Below are positions 1 to 11,430 of a stretch of 64,000 nucleotides of DNA, one piece after another (the stretch's first letter is position 1; the number at the start of each line of letters is the position of its first letter). The notes below the pieces were generated by a model. That model saw only the letters and a program-made list of their open reading frames with translations. It ran no database searches and was not told where the DNA came from. The stretch spans positions 61,415,880 through 61,479,879 of the forward strand of contig CP141132.1 of NCBI GenBank assembly GCA_035236585.1, in the 5' to 3' direction. The translations under genes were made by a program, and so were the position numbers. This DNA comes from Warburgia ugandensis (Eukaryota > Streptophyta > Magnoliopsida > Canellales > Canellaceae).

Positions 1-198
1 TGGTGCCACTAAAGGCATCGACATGGGTGCTTTATTCATAGTCTGCATTGTAAACCTAATATGCTACTGCATAAGTGGTATCAATCCTTACATCACTCTG
101 TTCATGAAATCAATATCACGATCCCCTTGCCCAAGGGACTCAGCAGGAGGGGCAACTGGTCTAACAGGGGTGGACCTTGTCCTTCTTCGAGGAGTCAT
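1..198 (-). pseudogene. gag N-terminus fragment of the left-edge Ty3 element
   Basis: The frame starts at ATG 198-196 and opens with a basic stretch, Met-Thr-Pro-Arg-Arg-Arg, resembling the arginine-rich gag starts of Tekay/Del elements. It runs 36 codons to a TAA at 90-88, apparently a CAA-to-TAA change, and reading continues in frame with further stops towards the window edge. It lies about 130 bp downstream of the primer binding site, where gag should begin. Too little is present for a domain match; the assignment rests on position and the basic start. Confidence 0.5.
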
Positions 199-326
199 CT
201 GTTAGGAATTCAAGTATCACTAAGCGTAAGTTCTTCCCTCTTAGTTCTCCTTCAACTATGACTTATGGGCTTTCATATATATATATATAAGTGGACCTTT
301 ACAATAATTATGATAGACTAGACTGG

Positions 327-338
327 GCTCTCATACCA
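327..338 (-). other. Primer binding site (initiator Met tRNA type)
   Basis: The minus strand reads TGGTATGAGAGC four bases after the LTR end. The usual plant initiator-Met site is TGGTATCAGAGC, one mismatch away. It fixes the polarity of the element. Confidence 0.8.
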
Positions 339-856
339 ACTTTGTAGCACCCTGGGTTTTTATAATATTTTTATATAATAATAATAATAGTAATAATAAT
401 AAATATGGTCAGGATCCCTGAGTCAAAATGTTCTATTTATTGATAATTTAAAAACATTCATTTTAAAACCCCATGAGTGTTACACCACTTCCAAAACATT
501 ACCAAAATGATTACAAAAATTATATACATATGTTGCTATAAATTTAAACCAAACCAATATTATATCCAATGTCAAAACCAAAGTCACCTTTATTTTAAAT
601 CATAAATATCCAAAAAACATAATAATGTGGCCCAAGGTCTATCCATCATAACATTCCACCATACTCAATAACAAGTCCATAATGTATAAATGTCATAATC
701 AAACTCAAATATGAGTGTATACAGTCCATAAGATAAATCTGAAATAGAGTCTATCTAATCACTCACGTCAAACTATCTATCAGCAAGATAAATATGGTCC
801 CCACTGCTATCACTCTCCTTCCAAGGCCTTGCCTTTTCTATTGTCGCCCTCAATAT

Positions 857-888
857 CTGAGGCATTGCAAAACAAAGCAATGCCTCAG
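857..888 (-). other. Perfect 12-bp hairpin in LTR
   Basis: CTGAGGCATTGC at 857-868 pairs exactly with GCAATGCCTCAG at 877-888 around an 8-nt loop. The same hairpin occurs in the solo LTR at 13765-13796. Function is unknown; it could lie near the R/U5 polyadenylation region. Confidence 0.8.
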
Positions 889-3488
889 CAAGCTATTGCT
901 TGTGTAGGTACATAAACATTTAATGAAATGCTATTATGGCATAAAAAGAATAACTCAAATAATAAGTGCAGATAAGAGAGTAAGCATAAAAGCTATGTAG
1001 TACAAATGCCATGAATCATATCGATACTAGGATCAAAGTGTCATGCTCAATAAAACCTGAGTCACATGTATGTAAAACATGAGTATGATGTAATCTTAAT
1101 GAGCATACAATAAACAAATGGGACACCCCACGGTACATGGGTCCCACGAGTGTCCCCTACACTCGTACAATAGGTCATGAGTACTCAAACCAATCCTCTA
1201 AGTGTCGTCACTCGTAGGCACCAAAATGTTATATTCAGTCTCATCATGCATATACACATAATAAGTGTATGGATTGTCATGATGTAGTGGTAACCATACC
1301 TCCTGGGTTTACTGACTGCCACTCTCCATCGACATCGTAACGGGAGACTCATCGTCCATCCCCATCGGTGGGCCTAGACAGGTAGTGTGGACTACCCATG
1401 TTGCTGACCCCTACCAAATGCCATCTATGGGCAGGTGTCTATCATCTCGTAAAATCAGAGGGTGGGTGGCATGCCCTAATCCCTCCTAGCATGACATCCA
1501 CTAGGTGAAAGCACTCTCATAAATCACAAATATGAAAATCATAATCTCATGAAAACCCTGTGCACTCATGGCTCAACATCCCAAGGCACCCCCCTCATTC
1601 CAGGGTTAGCCTCTCAAGGACTAGCCACCAAGCCTCCATCCTCAGTTCTATGGAAATCATTTAATCTTGGTGATGCAATTAGGAGTAGATATTCAAAATC
1701 TATATACATGTACATAAGTATTAATGCCATAAAACGAGATCAAATGAAATCCATTCAAGTATTACCAAATCTTAAGTCAATCATAGCGTAAAACTTATAA
1801 ATCACAAGGCATAAAATAATAAATGATGCTACAACAATCCAATCAATCAGGATGCTATGATATGATGCAATTTATAGAAAAATAATGTGAAACATTAAAT
1901 GTCGTGACCTACCTCGATAAGGAAACAATCACCAAATCAGATGTGCACTCCTCTCAAACTGCACACTCTGATGCACTTGTCAGTATTACAGTACTTTTTT
2001 GTGTTATTTGATTTTATCTAAGAACCCCTCTGTCAATTTTACTCTTTATTTGTCCAATGATTCTCTTATCTAGCTTGTGATCTAGATCAACGGTCTAGAT
2101 GGCTTCAATTATCTTTATTATTTAATTTTTCTAATATCCAACACTCATCTACTTGATCTAATCATCAATCAAGTTGAAATTTGTTATCTTAAGATCTCCT
2201 AATCACTAAAAGGGCAATTTATTCCATCTTGAGAGAAGTGGAGATGATCCAACCATTGGATCATTCTTAATCATCTTGATTTGTGGTTTGATTATGATTT
2301 CTAGTCTAATCATAAAAACCAATTCAATTTCATGTTTCTCACTTTATTCTAATGTATATTCTTGATTTATGCCTCAATCTAATAGTCTGATTACTCCCTG
2401 ATCAACCAATTCTAAGTCTTTAAATAAATTGAAGGTTTAGATCAATTTCTAAGACAAAAACACCTGATCCATTCATTAGATCCATTAATTCATGCTTTAT
2501 ATTATCCAATTATTCAAGTTCTAAGGCATGATCATCCTTTGATCTGCCAGATCTAAGTAATTGGGTACTATTTCATAGGTTTGATCAACTAACTATGCTC
2601 AAATAAAGGTTTAGTTAAAATCATGTTTGTGTCATCGAGACGATTTCAACAGACCTTTTGAATCTAAAATTGGGATTTTGTAGCCTCTGGAATCTAAAAA
2701 AAATCATTTCTGATCACAATCAATGGTTCGGATCAAAATCTAGACTAGAATGGCATTTTCTGCCTGGTGTCACCAAGACGCACATGTTCGGACACACGAT
2801 GCAAATGCACAAGGTGTGTCCCAGTTTCCAGGACTCTCCCACGTGCATCTTGGCTTCTAGGACACCTGACATCTTAGACCACTTGTGACAGAGCTGCAAC
2901 ACTCCTTCCACATGCATGCCTGCACTCGCCATTCTCATCCGTGAGTCTTGCCTGGTGTCCTGGGTACATCATCCACCGGGGATGACGAACTTGAACCTTT
3001 CAATTTGTTTTGACTCAATCGGTGTCTCAAATTATCAATTTTTTATCTGTTTTCAATGTTCTTAAGGTTTTGAGTGTCTTTGAATCCAATGAACGGTTCA
3101 AATTTTTTATAAGAGGTGTCTTTGAGATGGGTTTTCTACTATATCATGATTTTCATAGATCCAACCCTAACTTCATGAAATCTTCGATTTAGGTATTAGG
3201 AATGATACAAAACGGTGAATAAGACCAATGGAAGGAAAAATTAAGAGGAAAACTAGGTCTTACCTCCAAGATTAGTGAAAAACCCAATCTTTGTAGTTTT
3301 ACAAAGAGTGAGAGATGGAGAAGAACAAAACACGATCGCAACGCTCTCCCTTTGATCCGAACCTACAACTCCGTGGATGGAGTTGTGATCCTTCTTTGGT
3401 GTTAATCGCAGCTAGATTTGATCATGCTTGACCATGGAGAAAGAGGAAGATTAGAGGAGTATATGGAGTGAAAGAGGGGTGTTTTACC

Positions 3489-3495
3489 TTAAATA
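3489..3495 (-). promoter_or_regulatory. Candidate TATA box of the left LTR
   Basis: The minus strand reads TATTTAA about 200 bp into the LTR, where the U3 promoter of a long-LTR element would sit. Supported by position only. Confidence 0.35.
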
Positions 3496-3829
3496 CGATT
3501 AGGGTGGGAAATTTCTAATTTCCCCCATAATTAATAATTTTCTGATTAGTTTTGATTTGTTTAAATTCTAGGGTTTACATCCATGTACTATGGCCCCACT
3601 AAATAAATGATTGTTTTGCACTATGTGAAGAACTTTAATAACTTCTTCAATTAAATTTATAAAATGTATTATTTATTATTATTATTAAGAATATTACAAT
3701 TATGCATCACCTTACCACCTACCAATGCATACCATTTTGAACTTAAACCTAAAGTCATTTAATTACTCCCAACATTCTGTGGTCATGAGAGAGAGAGGAT
3801 TTGTACCTACGTATCAAGGAATTCCTTGA

Positions 3830-4970
3830 TATTGGTTGTAATTCAAATTTTGAAATATTTTAGATGATTCTATTAGACTAAGGTTGTTTCCTTTCTCATT
3901 AAAAGATAAAGTCAAATCATGGCTAAATTCTTTAGAGGTTGGTTCTGTTACCACATGGAACTAGTTGTCTAAAAAGTTCCTAAATAGGTTCTTCCTTATC
4001 TATAAGACTAGTCCCCCGCATAGAGAGATAATCAATTTCTAGCAAAGAGATGATGAACAATATTATGAATGTTAGAAAAGGTAGAATGAATTGCTGCAAA
4101 AGTGTCCCCACCATAGCTTTGAAAAATGGTAGTAGGTTCAATATTTCTATGAGGCATTTGATACATTGTAATAGACAAATGGTAGATGTAGCTGGTGAAG
4201 GGGCCCTCATGTTGAAAAATGAAATAGAGGCCTGAGAATTTTTTCAAACTTTAGCTGACAAGTTCTAGCAATGGGACTATTCCAATAGGAGAGAAAGAAA
4301 TACTTCACCTCAAAAGAAAGGAGTCTTGATGAAATAGGAGTGACCTCAAATATATCCTATAAGCTTGACCCTATGATTAATAGAATAGATAAGTTTGATT
4401 CCTTGGGTGGAAGAGTGGAAATTTTAAAAATATACTCCGAACCTTCATGGCTGTCATGGCATCCATGAAACCTCTAGAAGAGGTTTGTTATTTGTTCCCA
4501 CCAAGCGCATTTAACCTCAACTTGTCCATTTAATAGTGTGTACATTGAAAACCTTTTGGAATAGACAAATGCAATGAATGCATACCGCAACCCTTGCACT
4601 AACCCTTACTCTAAAACTTATTATCCAGGATAAGCTAAGCATCGTAATTTGACATGGTTGAAGAACAATTACCAGGGAGGTCCATCTATGAACCCCTTGC
4701 TCAAAACTTTCCTAGAGCTTTAGTTCTCCTTCAGCAACTAAGTTTTCAGCTTCCAAAGAAAACACTTAATGATATACAGTCACTCTCAAACAGAGTTGAT
4801 GCATTGACCAAAGCCTTATACCAATCATAGAATTAGAGTCAATAGAATATAAGTAACAATTATCAAGCTATTGCCAAGATAGAAATGCAAATAAGCTAGA
4901 TGGTCGCTACCCTGAATGAAAGAGGAAAAGGGTAATTCCCTAGTCAGCCAATCCCAAACCCTAAGGGCCA
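3830..4970 (+). pseudogene. gag remnant of element A
   Basis: Plus-strand translation with frame changes gives Athila-type gag blocks: a Leu-Arg-Leu-Phe-Pro-Phe-Ser-Leu segment near 3870, then Lys-Ser-Trp-Leu-Asn-Ser-Leu near 3915, and a Cys-Pro-His-His motif near 4105. Gag would form the structural capsid of the element's particle. Several in-frame stops (near 3960, 4035 and 4075) and frameshifts break it. The frames at 4050-4235 and on the opposite strand are fragments or shadows. The protease that should follow (about 4970-5090) is not recognisable. Confidence 0.65.
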
Positions 4971-5089
4971 GTTTGAAAAAGGATCATCTTCAAATTGACA
5001 TAAGTGATAGCTAATGGGTGGTTCCAACTCAAGTAGTTCCAAAAATGTCTGGAGTGAAAGGGATCACTAATGCCAATGATCACTCAAGT

Positions 5090-5745
5090 AGTTCCAAGTA
5101 TGTGCATTGACTATGTAAAGTTTAATGCTATCACGAAGAAGGACCATTTTCCTTTGCCCTTTATCGATTAAATATTAGAAAGGATAGCATGACACCATTT
5201 CTATTATTTTCTAGATGGTTATTTAGGGTACAACTGGATACAAATTACACTTAAGGATCAGAAAAATACTATCTTCACATGTCCTTTTGGTACTTTTGCT
5301 TATAAAAGAATTCCATTTGGTTTATGTAATGCTCTTACCACATTTAAACGATGTATGCTTAATATCTTCAGTGATATGGTAGAGAGAATTTAGAGCTTTT
5401 TGTGGATGAATGTTTTGTGCTTGATGATTCATTTGACACATGTCTTGAAAATTTAAGAAAAGTCTTATGTCATTGTGAAGAAAAGAACTTAATGCTTAGT
5501 TGGGAGAAGTGCTATTTCATGGTTCCCAAGGGAATTGTCCTAGTCTATATAGTGTCATCCAAATGTATAGAGATAGATAGATCCAAAGTTGATCTAGTTG
5601 CCAAAATACCCATTTCCAAATCTATTACAAATATTTGCTCATTCCCATGTCATGCAAGATTCTATAGGAGGTTTATTAAAGATTTTAATGCAATATCTAG
5701 ACGATTGTGTCACTTCCTTACAAAGGATACCCCCTTTTAGTGGAC
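5090..5745 (+). pseudogene. Reverse transcriptase domain of element A, broken
   Basis: Translation shows the RT core in order: Cys-Ile-Asp-Tyr near 5103, Lys-Lys-Asp-His-Phe-Pro-Leu-Pro near 5137, a Tyr-Asn-Trp-Ile-Gln-Ile block near 5230, the Phe-Gly-Leu-Cys-Asn-Ala block near 5315, and the catalytic loop near 5400. That loop reads Phe-Val-Asp-Glu where Athila copies have Phe-Met-Asp-Asp, so the second catalytic Asp is replaced. Stops occur near 5170, 5200 and 5392. The longest open piece is 5402-5740 (112 codons) and covers the thumb and connection towards RNase H. Confidence 0.8.
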
Positions 5746-6100
5746 TGATGATCACCAGGAAACTTTTACAAAGTTAAAAGACAAGTTAACCACTGCACCT
5801 ATCATGCAACCACCTGATTGGAGTTTAACCTTTGAAATCCTGTGTGATGCTAGTGATTACGCTATAGGAGCAATACTAGGACAAAGAAAAGATAAAATTC
5901 GATATGTCTTACAATATAAGTAAGACCCTTAATAGCACCCAAATCAATTATCCCCTTACGGAGAAAGAACTCCTAACAATTGTCTTTGCTTTGGATAAAT
6001 TCAAGTCTTACTTGGTTGGTCCTAAAATAGTCATATTCATTGATCATTCGGCCCTTAAGTGCCTTCTCTCGAAGAAGGATGCTAAGCCTAGACTTTAAAT
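5746..6100 (+). pseudogene. RNase H domain of element A, frameshifted
   Basis: After a stop at 5738-5740 the frame resumes with Trp-Thr-Asp-Asp and then shows the RNase H landmarks: Cys-Asp-Ala-Ser near 5842, Tyr-Pro-Leu-Thr-Glu-Lys-Glu-Leu near 5950 and Ile-Asp-His-Ser-Ala-Leu near 6035. These hold the acidic catalytic positions. A frameshift near 5905-5925 joins the two halves. The order and spacing are those of Ty3 elements, where RNase H follows RT in one polyprotein. Confidence 0.75.
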
Positions 6101-6728
6101 GGATTCTTCTGCTTTAAGAGTTTGACATTGAAAGAAAAGATAAAAAAGAATAGATAATGTTGTAGTTGAAAAGAAGAATAGGAAAATAGCTTAAAGGTAG
6201 CTACTCTATGGACATGAAGGGTATAGTAGGGGTGGGTCGGGTTAGCCTTTGTCGCATTAGTGTGGATCTCAATCAAGTACTACATTGTCCACTAAACGAG
6301 CTTTCAGTACCCGCTCGGCCCATCTCTTAAATCTTAAGTAAAGTGAAGTCAAATCAATGAAGTGAATGCATTTGTCTCGATTAGTCCTCATAAAATCTTT
6401 GGATGAATTGCCCACTAAAGACACTTTCCCTGATGAGCAACTTTTTGATGTCTCCCATCCTCCCTAGTTTGTTGATATTATAAATTATTTAGTCACAGGG
6501 AAGATTCTTGAACATTGGAGTATTATAAAAGAAAAAATTCTTTTCCAATGTTAAGCACTACTTCCGAGATGATCAATACTGGCTTAAATACTACCCATAT
6601 CAAGTAACTAGGAGATGTGTACTAGACCTGTACTAGACCTGGAATAAACTACATCATCTCCTTCTGTCATTTAGAAACATGTGGTGGATATTTTTCTGTA
6701 CATAAAACTACTATAAAGAATTTGCAAT

Positions 6729-7560
6729 GTGGTATTTACTGGCCTTCCTTATTTAAATACACACGTGTTCTACAAATCATATGAGCGATGTCAAAAATTA
6801 GGAGGAATAACACGAAGAAATATGATGCCTTTAAACCCTATCCTTATCATTGAAGTTTTTTACTATTGTGGCATTGATTTTATGGGGCCACTCCCACCTT
6901 CTTTTGGCCATAATTATATCTTACTGATAGTAGACTATGTATCCAAATGGATTAAGGATATCCCATGTAGGCATAATGATCATAAAATAGTTGTTAAATT
7001 TTTAATAGAAAACATCTTTTCTATATTTGGGACCCCTCAAGCCATTATAAGTGATAAAGATACACATTTTTGCAACAACGCTTTTCAAGCACTCATGAAA
7101 AAATATAACATTATTCATAAAGTTGCAACATTGTATCACCTACAAGCAAGTGCACAAGTAGAAGTATCTAATTGGGCTATAAAACAAATTCTACAAAAGA
7201 CTATTAATTCAGATCATAAGGATTAGTTTCTTAGATTGACTGATGCATTTTGGGCTTATAGGATAGCACATTAGACCCCGATTGGTATGTCCCTCTATCG
7301 TATTGTATATGGTAAGGCTTGCCATTTGCTAGTGGAATTGGAACATAGAGCCTACTAGGCAATGAACACTTTTAATTTCAATATGTATAAAGCAAGTTCA
7401 TGTAGAAAACTCCAACTTAATAAGTTGGAAGAGATCATGCATGATGCTTATGAAAGTAATATGATTTATAAAGAAAAGATAAAAGTTTTTTATGATAAAA
7501 ACATAATGAGAAAATCCTTTACTCCAAACTAGAAATTTCTTCTATATAATTCTAAGCTTT
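6729..7560 (+). pseudogene. Integrase domain of element A
   Basis: A 165-codon open piece (6729-7226) carries the integrase core: Gly-Ile-Asp-Phe-Met-Gly-Pro near 6872 (first Asp), Ile-Ile-Ser-Asp near 7047 (second Asp) and Gln-Val-Glu-Val-Ser-Asn near 7156 (Glu). The DDE triad is therefore kept. The wording around each motif is Athila-like. After a stop at 7226 the sequence goes on in pieces, with Trp-Ala-Tyr-Arg near 7250 and a Val-Tyr-Gly-Lys-Ala-Cys block near 7310. The zinc-binding N-terminus (about 6640-6800) is badly degraded. Confidence 0.8.
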
Positions 7561-7769
7561 AGTTATTTTCAAGAAAGCTTAGATCTTGATGGATCAATCT
7601 ATATATAGTCAAAGAAGTGTTTCTATATGGAACCATAGAGATTGAAGATGCTAGGACATGACATACTTTAAAAGTGAATGGTCAATGTTTAAAGCCCTTT
7701 CTAGAATATTAGAATTTAGAACTTGAGTCCACTACTTTGGAGATCCTATTTATCAGGATTGAGTGGATC

Positions 7770-9547
7770 TAATCCCCCTATATCATTTTTTACATTTTAG
7801 AATTAGTTGTGTTCTACATCACTCTTATTCAATTTTGGTCCTATTTTTAAACATTGGGGACAATGTTTCCTTCAGGTTAGGGGATGTAGAATTGTAGCAC
7901 ATTCTATTTTTTAGTTGTTTTTAGTGATTTCCTAAAAAAATATCAAAATAAAAAAATTATTAAGAAACATTGAAAGTTTAGAAAGCTTTTACGCCAATTC
8001 TTACACTATTATGAGAATTGAATTTTTTGGAGTATAGTTAAGCTAAATTTAGCTTATTAAAGGATTTGTATATGGTTAGTTTATCATTTTACTTATTTTC
8101 TAAAGTATTTCATGAAAGCCATCTTAAATCACATCTAAACACAGTTGCATATGCACAGTCTAAATTGATAAGTAGTTATAACTTAGAGATCCTAAAGAAA
8201 TTAAGTGGAAGTCTATACCCTAAATGAGTTTTAGAAATATTCATTCTCTTGAGAGTTATAAATATATTCAAAAAATTTCTTTAGTGTGCTTAAAGTAAAT
8301 TTGATCTCACCAACTATTAAATTTGGCAAATTACCTAAATTATTAGAGTATCACCCTTAAAATTCTAGATGTTCATTATATCTTATTGATTATATGAAAC
8401 CTAGAAAATGATTTAGGCCATCCTTCTTATTAACCTAGAGACATAATGCCTACCCCATAACATTTTTACCATTTGTTGGACAAATTGATCCTTTATAAAC
8501 CATTTTTTTTTAAACCCAACTTATCCTTACACATAGTATCGAGTATAAATTATCCATTACATATTTTCTACAAAAGATAAGTTAGAGATAATAAAAATAT
8601 ACTTTTTAGTTGAAATAAAAGTAGAAAAGTGAATATTAAGAAAGAAAATATTCTTCAAAGAGATTCATAAGTATTGAAAAGAAAGTAAAAGTTTAAAAAT
8701 ATAAAAGATATGAAGAATGAAGAAAATTGGAAAAAGAAGTATTCAATTTGGTACAAGTAAAGAAGAATTGTCAATTGTTAGTAGAAGATCTCTACTTATT
8801 TTTGAAATTTTTTTAATACCCTCTATATCCCTTTCTTTTGTACCCTTTGCTAAGCCTATGTTTTGTTCCAATTGAAGACCTATTGATTCTAGGAGGAATA
8901 TAGTCTAAATGAGGATATAAATGGATAAGATTTAAAGAGCAATGTCTAAATGTTCAAAGGTAATGGTATCTTATTCTTTTTAAAGGGATTAAAACTAAAT
9001 TCCTTAGTAACTCTCTTTCATTCATGAGTATATGTGAGACATTTTTGCTTTTATTGACTCTACTCACATTAGTTAAAAGAGAAATATGATTTAAACCTTT
9101 ATATGAGAGTTATTATTTTTTATGCCATTAGTGAGGATTGAGGTCAAAACATATATCAGATGGAGTTTAAAAATTTATAGTCTTCTTGGAGATAAAGATT
9201 ATTGTATATGTAGATTATACACACACTCATTATGAGATCTAAACTTAATTGGAATGTATTTAACATATAACTAAGGTTTTGAATTATTTACTCAATTTTA
9301 TTAGTATGCTAAAGTTGATAGATTTATTGAAGATAGTTCTCTAAGACAATAGTAGGAGTTTTCTTAAAAAGATTTTTGGAATTTTGTGGGTATATTTACT
9401 ACAAACCCTTACGAGGCTTAACTCATCCATTAGGGGTAACCTAGGAGTTTAAGGGCATGTTGCATGTGCTAAATGCAATCATAAATTCTACCTACAAAAT
9501 GTATTTTTTTCACATGTTTAGTCGAGACTAGCAAAAATCCCTAAATT
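7770..9547 (+). other. Long 3' region of element A between integrase and LTR
   Basis: No coding frame is supported here. A GGGGACAATGTTT block (7856-7868) marks the end of the coding region, as in other Athila-like copies. Three blocks recur in inverse orientation in element B: AACCTAGAGACATAATG near 8442, the Lys/Tyr-rich A-rich tract 8600-8760, and ACTAGCAAAAATCC near 9528 just before the LTR. An env-like gene, carried here by some Athila elements, was not found. Confidence 0.6.
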
Positions 9548-11079
9548 TGCATCAAATTAGTTCATCTAATCAATCAATTTTACAAATTTAGATTAAAATG
9601 TGTATTTTAGCTCCAATTGGTCATCCAACCATTGATTTATAAAATTTAATAGTTAGATGATCATCAAAGCTGATTAAGATGATTTTAATTAAGTTTTGTG
9701 TGCTATAGATCAATTGATTAGGAATTGGATGACTCAGATTGAGCTAAATGGTGCTAGATCAACCTAAAGAGCATTACAAGGCAAGTGGGAATGGTTTCTA
9801 ATTAAAGTAAAGGGAACTCGTGAGAAAAAGGAAAATGGAGAAGAAGGCTATAAGGAGGTTTCCAAAGAGAGAGTGAGTAGAGTGAATTAAAAGGAGAAGG
9901 AAAACTAAAATAGGAAATTCTAAAGAAGGAAAGGATTGATTGAAAGGAGGAGATATATAAGGGAAGGTTTCATCTATAGGGAACTACTCTTCCCAGGTTG
10001 AAATTCTTTACCGCAAGAGGAAGACCGTGGACCATGAAAGGAAAGTAGGAGTTAGCATAGCTAGACCCAAGTAGAGAGAAGAAACATTGTAGTAGAGATG
10101 AACCTATAGAGAAGACATATTGAAGGAAAACCAAAGAAGGAGACTGAACCCATCTCCATCCCTACTCTCTCTCTCTTTCTCTCTCGTTCCCTATTTTCTC
10201 TCACCCTCTATTCATCGTCCAAGTCACAATTTCTTCCTTCTTCCACCACCATCTCAATTTCCATCATTTCCAATCATTGTGTTGCCCCTAAATTTCACTA
10301 TTTTTCTATCTTTTTATTACCATTCTTCCACATGTTCTCTCATGGGTTTCAATTGCATCTATCACTGTCTAGTTCCTTATTTCAGTCACTATTCTCATTT
10401 TGCCCTAATTGTCATTTTCTCCCTTATATCCACCATAATTTTCCACTATTTGCACCATTTTTATCTCCTTGATTGCTCATTTGTTTTCTCCATGATTCCT
10501 TTCCTGATTCATAGTATCTTTATTTCAAGGAAAACACAATTTGTGTTTTTCACAAATTTTCCTTCTCCCCTTAGTTCTCCCTACATCATCTTCCTCCTTG
10601 TCATCTTCTTCCTTGTCAAGTTTTTTCTTCCCCTTCAGTTAGCAATGTCCCAAAACTTCCAATTTTTCCCTTTTAAATCTATTTTAGTTCCTCCCTTGGT
10701 CTAGATCATCAAAATTTTGGAAGATTTGCTTAATCCAACCATTGAATGATTAATGAGAAGATGAGTGATGGGTTGATGAAGGTTGATCGACTCAAATGTG
10801 GCTAGATTTGAAGAATTTTGCTATGATCAAGTTGGGAAAGTTGATTTTATTAGTTGTTATTTTGTTTAATTCTCTGTCTTTTGAATTCAGAATCATGTAC
10901 TTTTTATTAAATTAATACATTTGAGTGTCTAATTCATTTTTATTTAATTTTTTGATGCATTAAATTTTATTTATACTCTATTTATTTAAGTCAAGTCCTT
11001 GTGGCATAGCTCTGTAATTGCAAAATATATACTATAATAGCTCGTACACTTGCAAAAAATAATAAAAAAATTTTGATCA
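9548..11079 (+). repeat. Probable 3' LTR of element A (limits approximate)
   Basis: It starts after the conserved ACTAGCAAAAATCC block, the usual pre-LTR position in this lineage. It ends near TTTTGATCA at 11071-11079, after a CTCGTACACTTGC block of the kind found close to Athila LTR ends. About 1.5 kb fits the family. It contains a strongly pyrimidine-rich stretch at 10150-10690. The partner LTR is absent, so neither end can be confirmed. Confidence 0.45.
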
Positions 11080-11348
11080 TGCCACTGCACAAGCAAATGC
11101 CTTCTATTGCAATGGTGCTAGGAGGGTGTAATATTCTCAAAATTTAACCCTAAATTAGTAATAAAATAAATTAATTAAATTAAAAAATTTATGCATAGAA
11201 TTTGGTTTTGAAAGCACCAAAACTAGAAAGTACACGTCGATATGAATTGAATGGTATAAAGAACGTCAAAAACGAAGTTCGGATGAGTGAGATATGACCA
11301 TTTTAATTTGTAAGGGTAAAATAGTAATTAGTCAGTGACACGAATTAG

Positions 11349-11374
11349 GGGGGTCATTTTGATAACGACACCCC
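11349..11374 (+). promoter_or_regulatory. Palindrome-like element upstream of the TATA box (solo LTR)
   Basis: GGGGGTCATTTTGATAACGA followed by CACCCC. It corresponds to a near-palindrome at 18219-18243 and 24383-24407 in T2, also some 50-70 bp upstream of a TATA-like box. Probable cis-element; function inferred. Confidence 0.4.
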
Positions 11375-11423
11375 TTTCCATTTCCATTACAGCTCCAATG
11401 GAGGGAAAAATTAGATCTTAGCC

Positions 11424-11430
11424 TATAAAG
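11424..11430 (+). promoter_or_regulatory. Candidate TATA box of the solo LTR
   Basis: TATAAAG about 300 bp into the LTR, 50 bp after the conserved palindrome-like element. Confidence 0.45.

Larger units (their letters stand above)
1..3698 (-). mobile_element. 5' part of a Ty3-type LTR retrotransposon (Tekay/Del-like), runs off the left edge
   Basis: Read on the minus strand, the window holds a complete 5' LTR (3698 down to 343), a four-base gap, a primer binding site matching the initiator-Met type used by Tekay/Del chromoviruses, a short leader and the start of a gag frame at 198. The rest lies outside the window. The LTR is of the same family as the solo LTR at 11127-14305. The right flank is 3699-3703 (attat); the partner target duplication would be off-window. 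Because degraded Athila gag starts straight after 3698, this element probably inserted into element A. The Tekay/Del assignment is inference from LTR length, primer site and gag start. Confidence 0.8.
343..3698 (-). repeat. 5' LTR (about 3.36 kb) of the left-edge Ty3 element
   Basis: On the minus strand it begins TGTAATATTCTT at 3698 and ends GGGTGCTACA at 343, giving TG...CA ends. It shares many blocks with the plus-strand LTR at 11127-14305: the start TGTAATATTC, the CGAGGTAGGT motif (reverse-complement here near 1908-1917) and a 12-bp perfect hairpin (857-888) at almost the same distance from the LTR 3' end (about 515 versus 509 bp). No coding frame inside it is credible; the short frames are chance. 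Confidence 0.85.
3699..11079 (+). mobile_element. Decayed Athila-like Ty3 retrotransposon (element A)
   Basis: Gag, reverse transcriptase, RNase H and integrase remnants follow one another on the plus strand in Ty3 order, then a long 3' region and a probable 3' LTR. Conserved blocks in gag and the integrase fit the Athila lineage. Every domain carries stops or frameshifts, so the copy is dead. Its 5' LTR and leader are not in the window; the left-edge element starts exactly where A's sequence begins, so A is probably interrupted there. The 3' boundary at about 11079 is inferred. Confidence 0.75.

Noticed and set aside
10120..10704. 194-codon open frame as a secreted or membrane protein gene
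   Set aside because: It is a by-product of a pyrimidine-rich tract within a probable LTR, with low-complexity composition and no domain.
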